DNA from: Candidatus Taenariivivens baikalensis
GTDB lineage: Bacteria; Omnitrophota; Omnitrophia; Omnitrophales; Aquincolibacteriaceae
Direction of reading: 5' to 3'
DNA: 54,379 nt
Assembly (NCBI GenBank): GCA_009691445.1
Contig: SICL01000012.1
Location: 1-54,379, forward strand
Position 1 is the stretch's first letter, and each line of letters begins with the position of its first letter. The notes under the pieces are model-generated. The model was not told the DNA's origin. It searched no databases and saw only the letters and a program-made list of their open reading frames with translations. This document shows positions 44,974 to 52,583 of the stretch, one piece after another. The translations under genes were made by a program, and so were the position numbers.

Positions 44974-46246
44974 AAAATTTAATTATAAAGCGAAAAAAGG
45001 TCCGACGGAGATTGTTCAGGGCGAAATTGACGCGGAATCGGAAGATGCCGCGTTAGGGAAAATCGCTGCCCAGGGTTTGATCCCGCTTAAGTTGGAATCT
45101 TTGTCCAAGCAGGCGGCCCCGGCTCCCTCGGCAGCTCCCCGGAAAAAAGAGGCTCCAACCCCGTCAAGCGGACCGGTCAAAGCGCTTGATCTGGCGGAAA
45201 AGGCAAAACTTCAGATCAAGCGGCGGGACTTTGAAATTTTCACTCGCCAATTTGCGATTCTTCTCAAGGCCAATGTGCCGCTGCTTCGCATCTTTGGTGT
45301 TTTGCAAAAACAGGCTGATCATCCGGCGTTTAAACTTTTACTCACGGATATTCAGGACCAGATTCGGGCAGGAAACAGTCTTTCAGACGCGCTCCGGAAT
45401 TATCCGCGTATTTTTAACGCCCTGTACGTGAACATGATTGAATCCGGAGAAATCAGCGGTACGCTGGATGTGGTTTTGAGGCGTCTTTCTGATTTTTCCC
45501 AAAAAGAGGCAGAGATCCGATCCAAGATTCAGTCAGCGATGATCTATCCCATTTTTCTTTTTGTGATGGGGATTGCCACTGTATTTTTGCTTTTGACATT
45601 TATTTTGCCGCGCTTGATGAAAGTCTTTGAAGACTTGGGAACCGAACTGCCGGAGATTACCAAATCCGTTATTACCGCAAGTCATTTTTGCCAGGATCAC
45701 TGGATGGTGATTGTGGGTACCGTGGTTGGCTTGGCCGTACTCTTCAAAACGCAGGGGATTTCCAAGGCACAAAGAAAGATCATTGACCCATTTTTGCTCA
45801 AAATTCCCGTGTTCGGAGATTTGATCAAAAAAACGGAGACCACCAAGTTTTTACGGTCCCTGGAACTGCTTTATGAAAATGGAATCTCTTTATATAAGGC
45901 GGTCGAAGTGGCGGCCCGCACCGTTGACAATATTGCGATCCAGGTACAGCTTGAAACTCTGCGGGAAAAGCTGCAAGGCGGAGCTACCTTGACCCAAAGT
46001 ATGCAGTCGGTATCTTATATTTCCGATTTTGTGATTAATATGATTTCCGTGGGAGAGGAATCCGGCAAGTTGACAGAAGCGGTGCAGGAAACGGCATCTT
46101 TTTATGAGCAGGAAGCCAATCAAACCGTCAAATTAGCGACGGCGCTGATTGAACCTTTTATGATTCTTTTTATTGGCGGGATGATCGGATTTATTGTGAT
46201 TGCGATGCTGCTTCCGATTTTTGAAATTTCCGCAAACGCGAAATGA
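44969..46246 (+). CDS. gspF: Type II secretion inner-membrane platform protein GspF
   Basis: 425 residues. The short N-terminal region (PKFNYKAKKG) is typical of GspF, followed by a Pro/Ala-rich linker at about 46-71. Two copies of the T2SSF helical domain follow (about 75-195 and 280-400), with membrane helices near 192-215, 247-265 and 393-418. The repeated G-x-x-L-S/T-x-A/S signature occurs as GNSLSDALRNYP and GATLTQSMQS, each followed by an E-SG segment (ESGEISGTLD, EESGKLTEA). It forms the membrane platform with GspE and GspL. The ATG lies inside the right arm of the upstream hairpin element, and no Shine-Dalgarno is visible, only a CT-rich run, so the original ribosome binding site may have been displaced. 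Confidence 0.93.
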   Translation: MPKFNYKAKKGPTEIVQGEIDAESEDAALGKIAAQGLIPLKLESLSKQAAPAPSAAPRKKEAPTPSSGPVKALDLAEKAKLQIKRRDFEIFTRQFAILLKANVPLLRIFGVLQKQADHPAFKLLLTDIQDQIRAGNSLSDALRNYPRIFNALYVNMIESGEISGTLDVVLRRLSDFSQKEAEIRSKIQSAMIYPIFLFVMGIATVFLLLTFILPRLMKVFEDLGTELPEITKSVITASHFCQDHWMVIVGTVVGLAVLFKTQGISKAQRKIIDPFLLKIPVFGDLIKKTETTKFLRSLELLYENGISLYKAVEVAARTVDNIAIQVQLETLREKLQGGATLTQSMQSVSYISDFVINMISVGEESGKLTEAVQETASFYEQEANQTVKLATALIEPFMILFIGGMIGFIVIAMLLPIFEISANAK

Positions 46247-46253
46247 GAAAAGC

Positions 46254-46739
46254 ATGAAAGAGGGAAGAGAGAAGAGGGAAGAGAGAAGAAAAAAAAACTT
46301 CCTTCTTCCCTCTTCCTTCTTCCATCTTCTCTCTTCTTCTCGCGGAATTACACTCATCGAAGTCCTCATTGCCTCGGTGATCATGTCGACAGGTCTTTTG
46401 CTGATCATTGAAGGGATGGGTCGCAGCCAAACGGCAATCCGCACCGCTGAAAATATGGTCCTTTCGAGTCAGCTTGCCGAAGAGCAATTAGCCCAAACGG
46501 ATATTCAAGCCAGACAATTTGCGAAGATTTCAAGTTCTTCCGAAAGCGGAACAGTGAAAATCCCCGGCAGAGAATTTCAATGGCAAAAGCGGATCGAGCC
46601 CTTTCACCATAAAAGCATTAAGGATGAAACCAAGCTTAACCGGGTTAGTGTCGAGTTTACATGGAAAGAAGGCGGGCGGAGTGACGGTGGATTCGCGCTT
46701 GAGTCCCTTATCCTAAATCGGGAAAAAGTCAGTAAATGA
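46254..46739 (+). CDS. gspI: Minor pseudopilin GspI
   Basis: 161 residues from the ATG at 46254, just after gspF; a longer reading starting inside gspF is unlikely. The prepilin signature is SSSRG, then ITLIEVLIASVI, with cleavage after G31 and the conserved glutamate at +5. The segment ENMVLSSQLAEEQLAQ is typical of GspI. The leader before the cleavage site is 31 residues, much longer than the usual 6-10, and is encoded by a purine/pyrimidine heptamer hairpin. No start codon lies between the hairpin and the cleavage motif, so the hairpin must be translated. GspI pairs with GspJ and GspK at the tip of the pseudopilus. The stop overlaps the gspJ start (ATGA). Confidence 0.85.
   Translation: MKEGREKREERRKKNFLLPSSFFHLLSSSRGITLIEVLIASVIMSTGLLLIIEGMGRSQTAIRTAENMVLSSQLAEEQLAQTDIQARQFAKISSSSESGTVKIPGREFQWQKRIEPFHHKSIKDETKLNRVSVEFTWKEGGRSDGGFALESLILNREKVSK
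46260..46340. repeat. Heptamer-armed hairpin (GGAAGAG/AGAAGAG type) in the gspI leader
   Basis: The left arm (about 46260-46290) is GGAAGAG and AGAAGAG units; the right arm (about 46299-46340) is the complementary CTTCCCT/CTTCTCT type, with an A-rich loop between. The period is 7 on both sides. It is translated as the leader of gspI. Confidence 0.8.
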
Positions 46740-47512
46740 GCCCTCGGATTTTTCAAATCTTCATTAGCCCGCGTGTCATTGAGGGTGAACGCAGTGAGCG
46801 AAGCGCTTTTCAGTGCTTCCGTTCCTGCAAAGGTTTTACTCTTCTTGAAGTCCTTTTGGCGGTGACACTTTTTTCCATTGTCATTTCTTCCAGTTACGGA
46901 ATTTTCAGTATGGGCACGATGATTTGGAGACGTTCCCAGGGCCGTTCGGTCGTTGAACGGAAAGCGACATTTGCCTTGGAAGCCCTTGCCCGGGATTTGA
47001 GAATGTCGGTACGTGTTCAGGATAAAAAGGACGCCGTTCAGGATAAAAAAGAGGGAAAGGGTAAAGGCAACTCCCGAGAGATTTTTATTCCGTCACTTAT
47101 TTCCGTGAAATCAGAAAAAGTGGATATGATTCAATCGGGGTTTGTTCATTACCTGTGGGATTCCTCAAAACGCCAGCTTTGCCGCTCAGAAATGACAGGC
47201 CTAGGCCTTGACGCTGTGACAGAGAGTCCCTGCCGTGCGATTGCCGCATCCGTGGATTCCTTTAAGCTGCGGTATTTGATCTATGAGGGACTTGGAGAAA
47301 GCTATTCCTGGTACGACGAGTGGGAAGTAAAAGAGGAAGCTCCGATTGCTGTTGAGGTGACCTTGAAACTGGTTTCTCAGCTCAAGGGAGAAAGATCTCC
47401 TACGACAAAAATTTTCAAGCGGACTCTTTCTGTTCCCGTGGGTGGTTTGATCAAGGATCAGGATGATGCGAAGGTAATCACGACCACAACCACCGGCGCT
47501 GCAGGCGGGTAA
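46736..47512 (+). CDS. gspJ: Minor pseudopilin GspJ
   Basis: 258 residues, start overlapping the gspI stop. The prepilin motif is CKG, then FTLLEVLLAVTLFSIV, with cleavage after G33 and glutamate at +5. The N-terminal helix continues with SYGIFSMG, and the C-terminal part has GspJ-like features: ALEALARDLRMS and YEGLGESYSWYDEW near residue 185. The leader of 33 residues is long and is read partly from a dispersed palindromic repeat arm (near 46768-46805), which gives EGERSERS. A charged insert with two DKK repeats (VQDKKDAVQDKKEGKGKG) follows the first helix and is unusual. GspJ is part of the pseudopilus tip complex. Confidence 0.85.
   Translation: MSPRIFQIFISPRVIEGERSERSAFQCFRSCKGFTLLEVLLAVTLFSIVISSSYGIFSMGTMIWRRSQGRSVVERKATFALEALARDLRMSVRVQDKKDAVQDKKEGKGKGNSREIFIPSLISVKSEKVDMIQSGFVHYLWDSSKRQLCRSEMTGLGLDAVTESPCRAIAASVDSFKLRYLIYEGLGESYSWYDEWEVKEEAPIAVEVTLKLVSQLKGERSPTTKIFKRTLSVPVGGLIKDQDDAKVITTTTTGAAGG
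46768..46805. repeat. Single arm of a dispersed palindromic repeat in the gspJ leader
   Basis: GTGTCATTGAGGGTGAACGC followed by AGTGAGCGAAGCGC resembles one arm of the GTCATT-type dispersed repeats seen elsewhere in the window. The match is partial and no clear second arm is present. Confidence 0.4.
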
Positions 47513-47515
47513 TCC

Positions 47516-48712
47516 ATGAGAGCAGAGGGAAGAAGGAAGAAGGAAGAGGGAAGAGGGAAGCGAAAAGAAAGATTTTTTTTCTTCTCTCTTCCCTCTTCTC
47601 TCTTCCCTCTTAATTCTAAGGGAAGTGTCCTGATCATGACGGTCTGGATTCTTCTGATGCTTTCCATCTTTTCGCTGTCAGTCTCTCATCGGGCTTCACA
47701 GGAACTTATCTTTGGCCGTTGGGTGAGAGATCAAGTCACGACGCGTGTTCTGGCTAAGGCGGGGATTGAGCGGGCGCTTTTAGAACTTCAATTGGATAAA
47801 TTTCTCACCTTTGATGCTTTTAACGAATCCTGGGGCAGTAATGAGGAGGCCTTTAAAGAGATCCGGCTTCAACAGGGGACTTTCACAGTTTCTTGCGATC
47901 AACCCTTAATAGAAGCGGAAGAGGATACGGAGAAAAAGGAAATTAAAACAGAAGATCCAGAAACCGAAGATTCCAAAGCAAGCGAGTTGAAAGCTGTTGA
48001 ATTAGAAAAAGCGGAGACAAAACGCTACGGCCTTTGTGATGAAGCTGCCCGAATTAATATCAATTTTGCTGATGAAGAGATTTTGACCAATCTTCTGCTG
48101 GCGTCAGTAAAAAAAATAGTCGCTTTGGACGCCACCAAGATTGCCCAATCGATCATTGATTGGAGAGATGCCGATGACGCGGCCCAGCAGGCCGGCGCCG
48201 AGTCCAGTTTTTACGGTTTCCTTCCCACGCCCTATAAAGCGCGCAATGCTTCTTTTGAATCTGTTGAGGAACTTTTGATGATACGCGGCGTAACGCGGGA
48301 AATTTATAATCAGATTAAAAATGATGTGACGGTGTATACCGATGGGAAGGTGAATTTTAATACGGCTTCTCAGACGGCTCTGCAGGCACTGGGTCTTTCT
48401 CCGGATTTGGCCAAACGCCTGGTGGAATTTCGAAAAGGTACGGATGGAATTTTGGGCAATGAAGATGATCCAGCCTTTCAAATGGTAGAGGGGATTACAC
48501 CCGCGCTGAGTGCGGGGAGCGCCTTTTCGGGCGAAGATTTCGCACAGATTACGCACGCCGTGGGTAAACAAATGGTCGGGGTCAAGTCGCAAGTCTTCAG
48601 AATTCAGTCGATTGGCCGTTTAAATAGAAGTGGTCAAGACATCCAGACAAGGGTGACTTGTGTCACTAAAAGGAATGGAATGGTTTTGTATTGGCATGAA
48701 GGTTATGAATGA
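47516..48712 (+). CDS. gspK: Minor pseudopilin GspK
   Basis: 398 residues. The leader (36 residues) ends at NSKG, then SVLIMTVWILLMLSIFSLSV. Position +5 is methionine rather than glutamate, which fits GspK, known to lack the usual glutamate. The large globular domain has the GspK pattern: ARININFADEEIL, then SIIDWRDADD, a PYKARN segment, SVEELLMIRGV, and VNFNTAS. An acidic/lysine-rich stretch at about 130-165 (EDTEKKEIKTEDPETED) is a lineage-specific insert. The leader is encoded by a heptamer hairpin, and there is no alternative start after it. GspK caps the pseudopilus. Its stop overlaps the gspL start (ATGA). Confidence 0.88.
   Translation: MRAEGRRKKEEGRGKRKERFFFFSLPSSLFPLNSKGSVLIMTVWILLMLSIFSLSVSHRASQELIFGRWVRDQVTTRVLAKAGIERALLELQLDKFLTFDAFNESWGSNEEAFKEIRLQQGTFTVSCDQPLIEAEEDTEKKEIKTEDPETEDSKASELKAVELEKAETKRYGLCDEAARININFADEEILTNLLLASVKKIVALDATKIAQSIIDWRDADDAAQQAGAESSFYGFLPTPYKARNASFESVEELLMIRGVTREIYNQIKNDVTVYTDGKVNFNTASQTALQALGLSPDLAKRLVEFRKGTDGILGNEDDPAFQMVEGITPALSAGSAFSGEDFAQITHAVGKQMVGVKSQVFRIQSIGRLNRSGQDIQTRVTCVTKRNGMVLYWHEGYE
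47522..47611. repeat. Heptamer-armed hairpin (GGAAGAA/GGAAGAG type) in the gspK leader
   Basis: The left arm from 47522 to about 47562 is a run of GGAAGAA and GGAAGAG units. The right arm from about 47573 to 47611 is the complementary type. A short T-rich loop separates them. It is translated as the leader of gspK. Confidence 0.8.
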
Positions 48713-50331
48713 AGACTAAATTACCTGAAATCAAACTTCCGAAATTTAAAGTGCCGGATTTAAAACTGGGCATTCCGGGAGTTTCATGGGATGAGATAAA
48801 AGACCGTTTATTTTCTTTTACCGCCAAGACCAAAGTGATGGTCATTGAGTTTGGAGACGGGTGGCTCAAGATTGCAGGATGGAATGCGGCTCCAAGCGGT
48901 CTGCGAACTCTTGTCGGCATGAATGCTATACCCACCCAAGGGCTTTCGGATCTGGACCTCGGCTTTAAAATAGGCCAATTCCTTAAAGAGAATGCCTGGA
49001 AGCCGACTCATGTTTATATCTTGCACCCTTCGTATAACCTCACCTCTCGTATTCTTTCACTCCCTTCTTTGGATCTCTACGAAATTAAAGACATGATTGA
49101 ACTGCAGGCGGTGAAACAAACCCCCTATGGTAAGGAAGAAATTACATCGGGGTTCAGGGTGATCGATTCGGACGCCACGGGATACTCCCGGGTTCTTCTT
49201 GCGATTTCACACCGCGATGTTTCATCCGGATATTTTCGTACGGCCGAGATTGCGGGGCTGAGTGCCAATCAAATTAATATTACCCTTGAGGGAATCCGGG
49301 GTTGGTATGAAGCTGTGCGGACTCAAAAGCCCAAGGAGTTTCAAAAACCGGTGGTGTTGATCGATGTTGACTGGGCAACGGCTGAATTCATGTTATTTTC
49401 CCAGGACAAGCTAATTTTCAACCGGACCATTAGCATGGGGATCAAACATTTCGAAGAGCAAGGCATTCAAGCGGAGCAGGAATTTTTGCGCGAAGTCCAA
49501 AGATCTCTGGATGGAGGACAGGCTGAGATCAAAGAAGAACCCGTCACAAAAGTTCTGATTACGGGCATGCATCCCAAAATCAAAGATCTGGGCGCTCTTA
49601 TTTCTCGGGAGATGAATCTTCCCAGCGAAGTCATTTTCAGTTTACAGCCATTTCAGGTGGGCATTCCTTCCAAGACTCGGGAAAGCGTGTCGACGATGGC
49701 TTGTTCCTTTGCGGCTTTGGTGGGTTTTGGATTTAATCCTAAACCGGCAGAAATCAACCTCATTCCGGCTCAAATTGAGACCAAGAAAGGGCTGGAAGAT
49801 CGCGCCAAAGATCTGGCTATTTTAGGGACCATGCTTTTGGCACTTATGACGCTGGCTTCCGCTGTCAGCTTCGAGAAAATTTATAAAAAGCATCAATATC
49901 TCAAGACACTGAAAAAGGATTATGGCGCCATCAAAAATGAGTCGGAAGAGATACAGCGCCAGGTGGCCAAAATGAAACTTGCGGCTGAACAGCTTAATCT
50001 TGGGGCCAATTTCCTGGATGTGATGTATGACATTACCGAGGTGCTTCCATCGGATATTTATTTCACGTCTTTTCAATATAATTCGGCGGAAAACTCTTTA
50101 GTGGTCAAGGGGATTTCCGGGGAAATGTCAGCGGTATTTAAATTATTAACAACCCTGGAAGGAACGCCGCATCTTGAACTTGTTAAAACCAGAAATGTGA
50201 CCAAACGGAAAGTCAAAGAGAAGGAAATGGTTGAGTTCGAAGTCTCAGGCAATGTGGTTCATGCCGAGGCTGATTCGTCGAAGCCTAAAACAAAAGATAA
50301 TGCAAAACCTGAAATGCCCAAGCCGGCGTAA
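48709..50331 (+). CDS. gspL: Type II secretion protein GspL (PilM/PilN-like)
   Basis: 540 residues. Residues about 40-340 resemble the actin-like cytoplasmic fold of PilM/GspL, beginning KVMVIEFGDGWLKIAGW and including VVLIDVDWATAEFMLF and VLITGMHP. A membrane helix lies at about 368-387 (LAILGTMLLALMTLASAVSF), then a coiled coil, then a periplasmic ferredoxin-like domain to about 515 (DVMYDITEVLPSDIYF) with a Lys/Pro-rich tail. In pili the equivalent parts are two proteins, PilM and PilN; one chain is the type II arrangement. It links GspE to the periplasmic parts through GspM. The first 35 residues are an unusual Lys/Pro-rich run with KLPEIKLPKFKVPDLKL. Confidence 0.85.
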   Translation: MKTKLPEIKLPKFKVPDLKLGIPGVSWDEIKDRLFSFTAKTKVMVIEFGDGWLKIAGWNAAPSGLRTLVGMNAIPTQGLSDLDLGFKIGQFLKENAWKPTHVYILHPSYNLTSRILSLPSLDLYEIKDMIELQAVKQTPYGKEEITSGFRVIDSDATGYSRVLLAISHRDVSSGYFRTAEIAGLSANQINITLEGIRGWYEAVRTQKPKEFQKPVVLIDVDWATAEFMLFSQDKLIFNRTISMGIKHFEEQGIQAEQEFLREVQRSLDGGQAEIKEEPVTKVLITGMHPKIKDLGALISREMNLPSEVIFSLQPFQVGIPSKTRESVSTMACSFAALVGFGFNPKPAEINLIPAQIETKKGLEDRAKDLAILGTMLLALMTLASAVSFEKIYKKHQYLKTLKKDYGAIKNESEEIQRQVAKMKLAAEQLNLGANFLDVMYDITEVLPSDIYFTSFQYNSAENSLVVKGISGEMSAVFKLLTTLEGTPHLELVKTRNVTKRKVKEKEMVEFEVSGNVVHAEADSSKPKTKDNAKPEMPKPA

Positions 50332-50349
50332 CTGGGAAAATCATGAGTT

Positions 50350-50435
50350 TGTCATCCTGAACGAAGTGAAGGATCTCAGGATAAACTCCGTGACGGATCT
50401 CCGCTTTAAGAGTCTTCGCTTCGCTCAGAATGACA
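50350..50435. repeat. Dispersed palindromic repeat, GTCATCCTGA type
   Basis: The left arm has TGTCATCCTGAACGAAGTGA and the right arm ends CGCTTCGCTCAGAATGACAC; they are imperfectly complementary. It fills most of the gap between gspL and gspM. The same family lies inside gspA at 53423-53498. Confidence 0.7.
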
Positions 50436-50466
50436 CGAGGCGAAGGGGCTTCTGACATAAGGATGA

Positions 50467-51003
50467 ATGATGTTAAATAAACTCTCGGCAAGGGAAAAGA
50501 AGATCGGCTACGCGGTGATCGCTCTTCTTATGATCCTGGTGATCTATCATGGCGTTTGGCGTCCGATGTCCAGTAAATTCGCCTCTTTGAATGACGAGAT
50601 TTTCGGGATGCAGATGAAACTTCGAAAAGCCAAGATTTTTTTGCGTCAGAAAGATGAGGTGAATGAAGAGGCTAAACGCTATCCCAATCTCCAGCAGCTG
50701 GACGCGCGCAAGGATGAAGAGGAAATCGCCAGCCTGCTTAATTTCATTGAACAGGAAGCCCGTGGTTCTTCGGTTAATCTTTCGGATGTGAAGCCGCAGC
50801 AGGTGAGCGGGGATAAAGTTTCCAAACGGTATGTCGTAGAACTGACCGCAGAATCAGGCATTAAAGAATTGATTCAATTTGTTTACAGCCTTCAGTATTC
50901 TCCGCAGATGTTGAAAGTGGAACGGGTTGAAATGGTTCCAAAAGAAGAAGGCGCCGCGACGCTGAAGACTTTTTTAGTGGTTACGCGCGTGGTGGTTAAA
51001 TAG
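50467..51003 (+). CDS. gspM: Type II secretion protein GspM (PilO-like)
   Basis: 178 residues with a short cytoplasmic segment, one membrane helix at about 13-31 (IGYAVIALLMILVIYHGVW), a coiled coil (about 35-85), and a ferredoxin-like periplasmic domain with the strand SKRYVVELTAESG and a final hydrophobic strand FLVVTRVVV. Size, topology and place after gspL fit GspM/PilO. Sequence in this family is poorly conserved, so context carries much of the call. Two ATGs are adjacent at the start (50467 and 50470). Spacing from GGATGA is short but workable. Confidence 0.75.
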   Translation: MMLNKLSAREKKIGYAVIALLMILVIYHGVWRPMSSKFASLNDEIFGMQMKLRKAKIFLRQKDEVNEEAKRYPNLQQLDARKDEEEIASLLNFIEQEARGSSVNLSDVKPQQVSGDKVSKRYVVELTAESGIKELIQFVYSLQYSPQMLKVERVEMVPKEEGAATLKTFLVVTRVVVK

Positions 51004-51005
51004 AT

Positions 51006-51083
51006 AGCATAGAGCAAAGAGCAAAGAGCATAGGGCATAGATAAAAAACGGCTTTGCGCTATGCTCTCTGCCCTACGCTCCAT
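51006..51083. repeat. Heptamer-armed hairpin (GCATAGA/GCAAAGA type) between gspM and gspG
   Basis: The left arm (51006-51041) has units GCATAGA, GCAAAGA, GCAAAGA, GCATAGG, GCATAGA. The right arm (about 51052-51083) is complementary in type (CTTTGCG, CTATGCT, CTCTGCC, CTACGCT). A 10-base loop lies between. It directly follows the gspM stop. The arms use the same unit family as the element that holds the S23/IVP gene, but there is no gene inside. Confidence 0.8.
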
Positions 51084-51098
51084 GAAAAAAGGATACTT

Positions 51099-51518
51099 AT
51101 GAAACTTAATGCTCGTGGTTTTACCCTCATTGAAATTCTTCTCGTTGTGATTATTATCGGTATTCTTGTGTCGCTCGTTGCTCCTAAGCTTGCGGGCCGT
51201 TCCGAGGAGGCTCGCGTGCAGGCGGCTAAAGCGGATATTGATGGAGGGATTTCTTTGGCGTTGGATCTCTATGAGGTAGATAACGGACGTTTTCCCACAG
51301 TGCTTCAGGATCTTGTGACAAAGGGATCCGATTCAGAGAATTGGCGCGGTCCTTATTTAAAAAAAGGATTGTCCAAAGATCCTTGGGGGAATGAGTACAC
51401 TTATCGTTATCCGGGAACGCATAATCCTTCCGGTTACGATTTATTTTCCAAGGGGCCGGACAAACAGGAAAATAGTGAAGACGACATTGCGAATTGGGAA
51501 ACCACCGGACCCTATTAA
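51099..51518 (+). CDS. gspG: Major pseudopilin GspG
   Basis: 139 residues from the ATG at 51099; a longer reading from 51054 would begin inside the hairpin and is unlikely because this start gives a normal 7-residue leader. MKLNARG precedes FTLIEILLVVIIIGILVSLV, with cleavage after G7 and glutamate at +5. The C-terminal part is classic GspG: YEVDNGRFPT, DPWGNEYTYRYPGTHN, and the calcium-site region GPDKQENSEDDIANW. It forms the shaft of the pseudopilus. In most clusters gspG comes directly after gspF; here it is last of the pseudopilins. Weak ribosome binding site (AAAAGGAT). Confidence 0.95.
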   Translation: MKLNARGFTLIEILLVVIIIGILVSLVAPKLAGRSEEARVQAAKADIDGGISLALDLYEVDNGRFPTVLQDLVTKGSDSENWRGPYLKKGLSKDPWGNEYTYRYPGTHNPSGYDLFSKGPDKQENSEDDIANWETTGPY

Positions 51519-51521
51519 TTA

Positions 51522-51641
51522 AATGATCAAGATACAAGAGACAATCACCAAATAAATATCAAGAAACAATAATCAAAAATTCTTTGGAATTTATATTTTG
51601 GTTATTATTTGGAAGCTTGTTTCTTGTATCTTGGTTATTTC
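51522..51641. repeat. Heptamer-armed inverted repeat (CAAGATA type) between gspG and the receiver gene
   Basis: Left side has CAAGATA, CAAGAGA, CAATCAC, CAAATAA and, after a gap, CAAGAAA, CAATAAT. The reverse strand of the right side has CAAGATA, CAAGAAA, CAAGCTT, then CCAAATAA. The period is 7 but looser than in the other elements, and the region is AT-rich. Confidence 0.7.
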
Positions 51642-51654
51642 ATCGAGCAGCCCT

Positions 51655-52020
51655 ATGGTTAAAAAAATTCTTGTCATTGATGATGAACCCGATATTGGAG
51701 AACTGATCCGGGACTGCTTGTCTTTCAAAGATCTTGAGGTTTTTATTGCGCCCAATGCGGAGGAGGGTATCGCTCTTGCGCAAAAAGAAAAGCCGGATTT
51801 AATTCTTCTGGATATTCTTCTTCCTAAGGTGGGCGGCCTGGAATGCCTTCGGCGGTTGAAACAAACCCTTCCTGATGTCGTTGTGGTGGTCCTGAGCGGT
51901 GTTCAGGATGAGAATATTGCGACCGAGGCCATTCGGCGCGGAGCCTACGATTACATCACCAAACCCTTTAATCTTTCCCAGTTTGAAAAGCAAATTCTGC
52001 CCCGGATTTTCCACGAATGA
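51655..52020 (+). CDS. Stand-alone response-regulator receiver domain
   Basis: 121 residues from the ATG at 51655; the longer reading from 51598 would start inside the inverted repeat. A CheY-like domain only: acidic pair D9-D10, phosphoacceptor D53 in LILLDILLPKVGG, VVVLSG with the conserved serine, and the lysine in YITKPF. No output domain follows, so it acts through a partner protein or another regulator. No histidine kinase is in view. Its place within the secretion cluster suggests control of secretion, as CheY-like proteins regulate some pilus systems, but this is inference. Confidence 0.9.
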   Translation: MVKKILVIDDEPDIGELIRDCLSFKDLEVFIAPNAEEGIALAQKEKPDLILLDILLPKVGGLECLRRLKQTLPDVVVVVLSGVQDENIATEAIRRGAYDYITKPFNLSQFEKQILPRIFHE

Positions 52021-52021
52021 A

Positions 52022-52132
52022 GAGAGATTGCCGCGTCTCCGCCAAAGCGCGGGATTCGTAATGACGAAAAATCCACGCGCGTTATTGGGCACCTTCCGTT
52101 GTCATTGCAAGCCGCAGAGAAGCAATCTCAAG
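52022..52132. repeat. Dispersed palindromic repeat pair, GTCATTGC type, arms pointing outward
   Basis: AGAGATTGCCGCGTCTCCGC with TTCGTAATGAC at about 52022-52066 is a right-arm type; TTGTCATTGCAAGCCGCAG with AGCAATCTC at about 52109-52132 is a left-arm type. So two copies or one inverted copy face away from each other. The gap between the receiver gene and the MerR gene (52021-52304) holds these repeats, two small palindromes and a heptamer hairpin, but no gene. Confidence 0.6.
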
Positions 52133-52163
52133 AAATTCCTCCAATCGCCGATCTTCTAAGGTC

Positions 52164-52189
52164 AGACAAACTTGTCTTATGTCGCATAA
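52164..52189. other. Two overlapping perfect palindromes, possible recombination site
   Basis: AGACAA-AC-TTGTCT (52164-52177) is followed at once by TTATG-TCG-CATAA (52177-52189). The second half resembles the CATAA/TTATG arms of tyrosine-recombinase sites such as dif, though not closely enough to name. It could also be an operator for the adjacent MerR-like regulator. Confidence 0.3.
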
Positions 52190-52200
52190 TTAACCGAAGC

Positions 52201-52283
52201 CAGTAAGCAGTAGGCAGCATGCAGTAAGCAGAACGCAGAAAGAAAAATTTTCCTGCCTCCTGCCGTCTGCAGACTGCCTACTG
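52201..52283. repeat. Heptamer-armed hairpin (GCAGTAG/GCAGAAC type) upstream of the MerR gene
   Basis: Left arm units are GCAGTAG, GCAGCAT, GCAGTAA, GCAGAAC, GCAGAAA. The reverse complement of the right arm gives CAGTAG, GCAGTCT, GCAGACG, GCAGGAG. A short T-rich loop separates the arms. The period is 7. Confidence 0.8.
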
Positions 52284-52304
52284 ATTTATCATCAGGATTG
52301 ATAG

Positions 52305-52583
52305 ATGGAAATTCTTCACAGTACCTGTACGGTCTCTAAAGAAAGCGGGCTCAGCGTGCGCCAGCTGTATTACTGGGAACTCATTGGGCTGATTTGTCCC
52401 CGGTATGAAACCTTTGGGATGCGCCGCTTTCGCCGTTATACCGAAGAGGATTTAAGTTTCCTCAAAGTCGCCAAACAACTTCTGGATCAGGGCTACACCC
52501 TTCAAGCTGTCAAACAGAATATTCTTTCCGAAAAACAAACGGCTCAGAATGGAAGGGATGTCCAAAAAACGGTGCACGCATGA
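52305..52583 (+). CDS. Small MerR-type DNA-binding regulator
   Basis: 92 residues consisting of a MerR winged helix: helix-turn-helix at about 8-25 (VSKESGLSVRQLYYWE), wing with GMRRFRRYTEEDL at 38-50, then a helix LKVAKQLLDQGYTLQAV. There is no effector-binding domain, and the tail is only about 20 residues. The stop overlaps the start of gspA (ATGA), so the two are translated together, and it probably senses or controls something in this cluster. The start has a weak ribosome binding site. Confidence 0.85.
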   Translation: MEILHSTCTVSKESGLSVRQLYYWELIGLICPRYETFGMRRFRRYTEEDLSFLKVAKQLLDQGYTLQAVKQNILSEKQTAQNGRDVQKTVHA

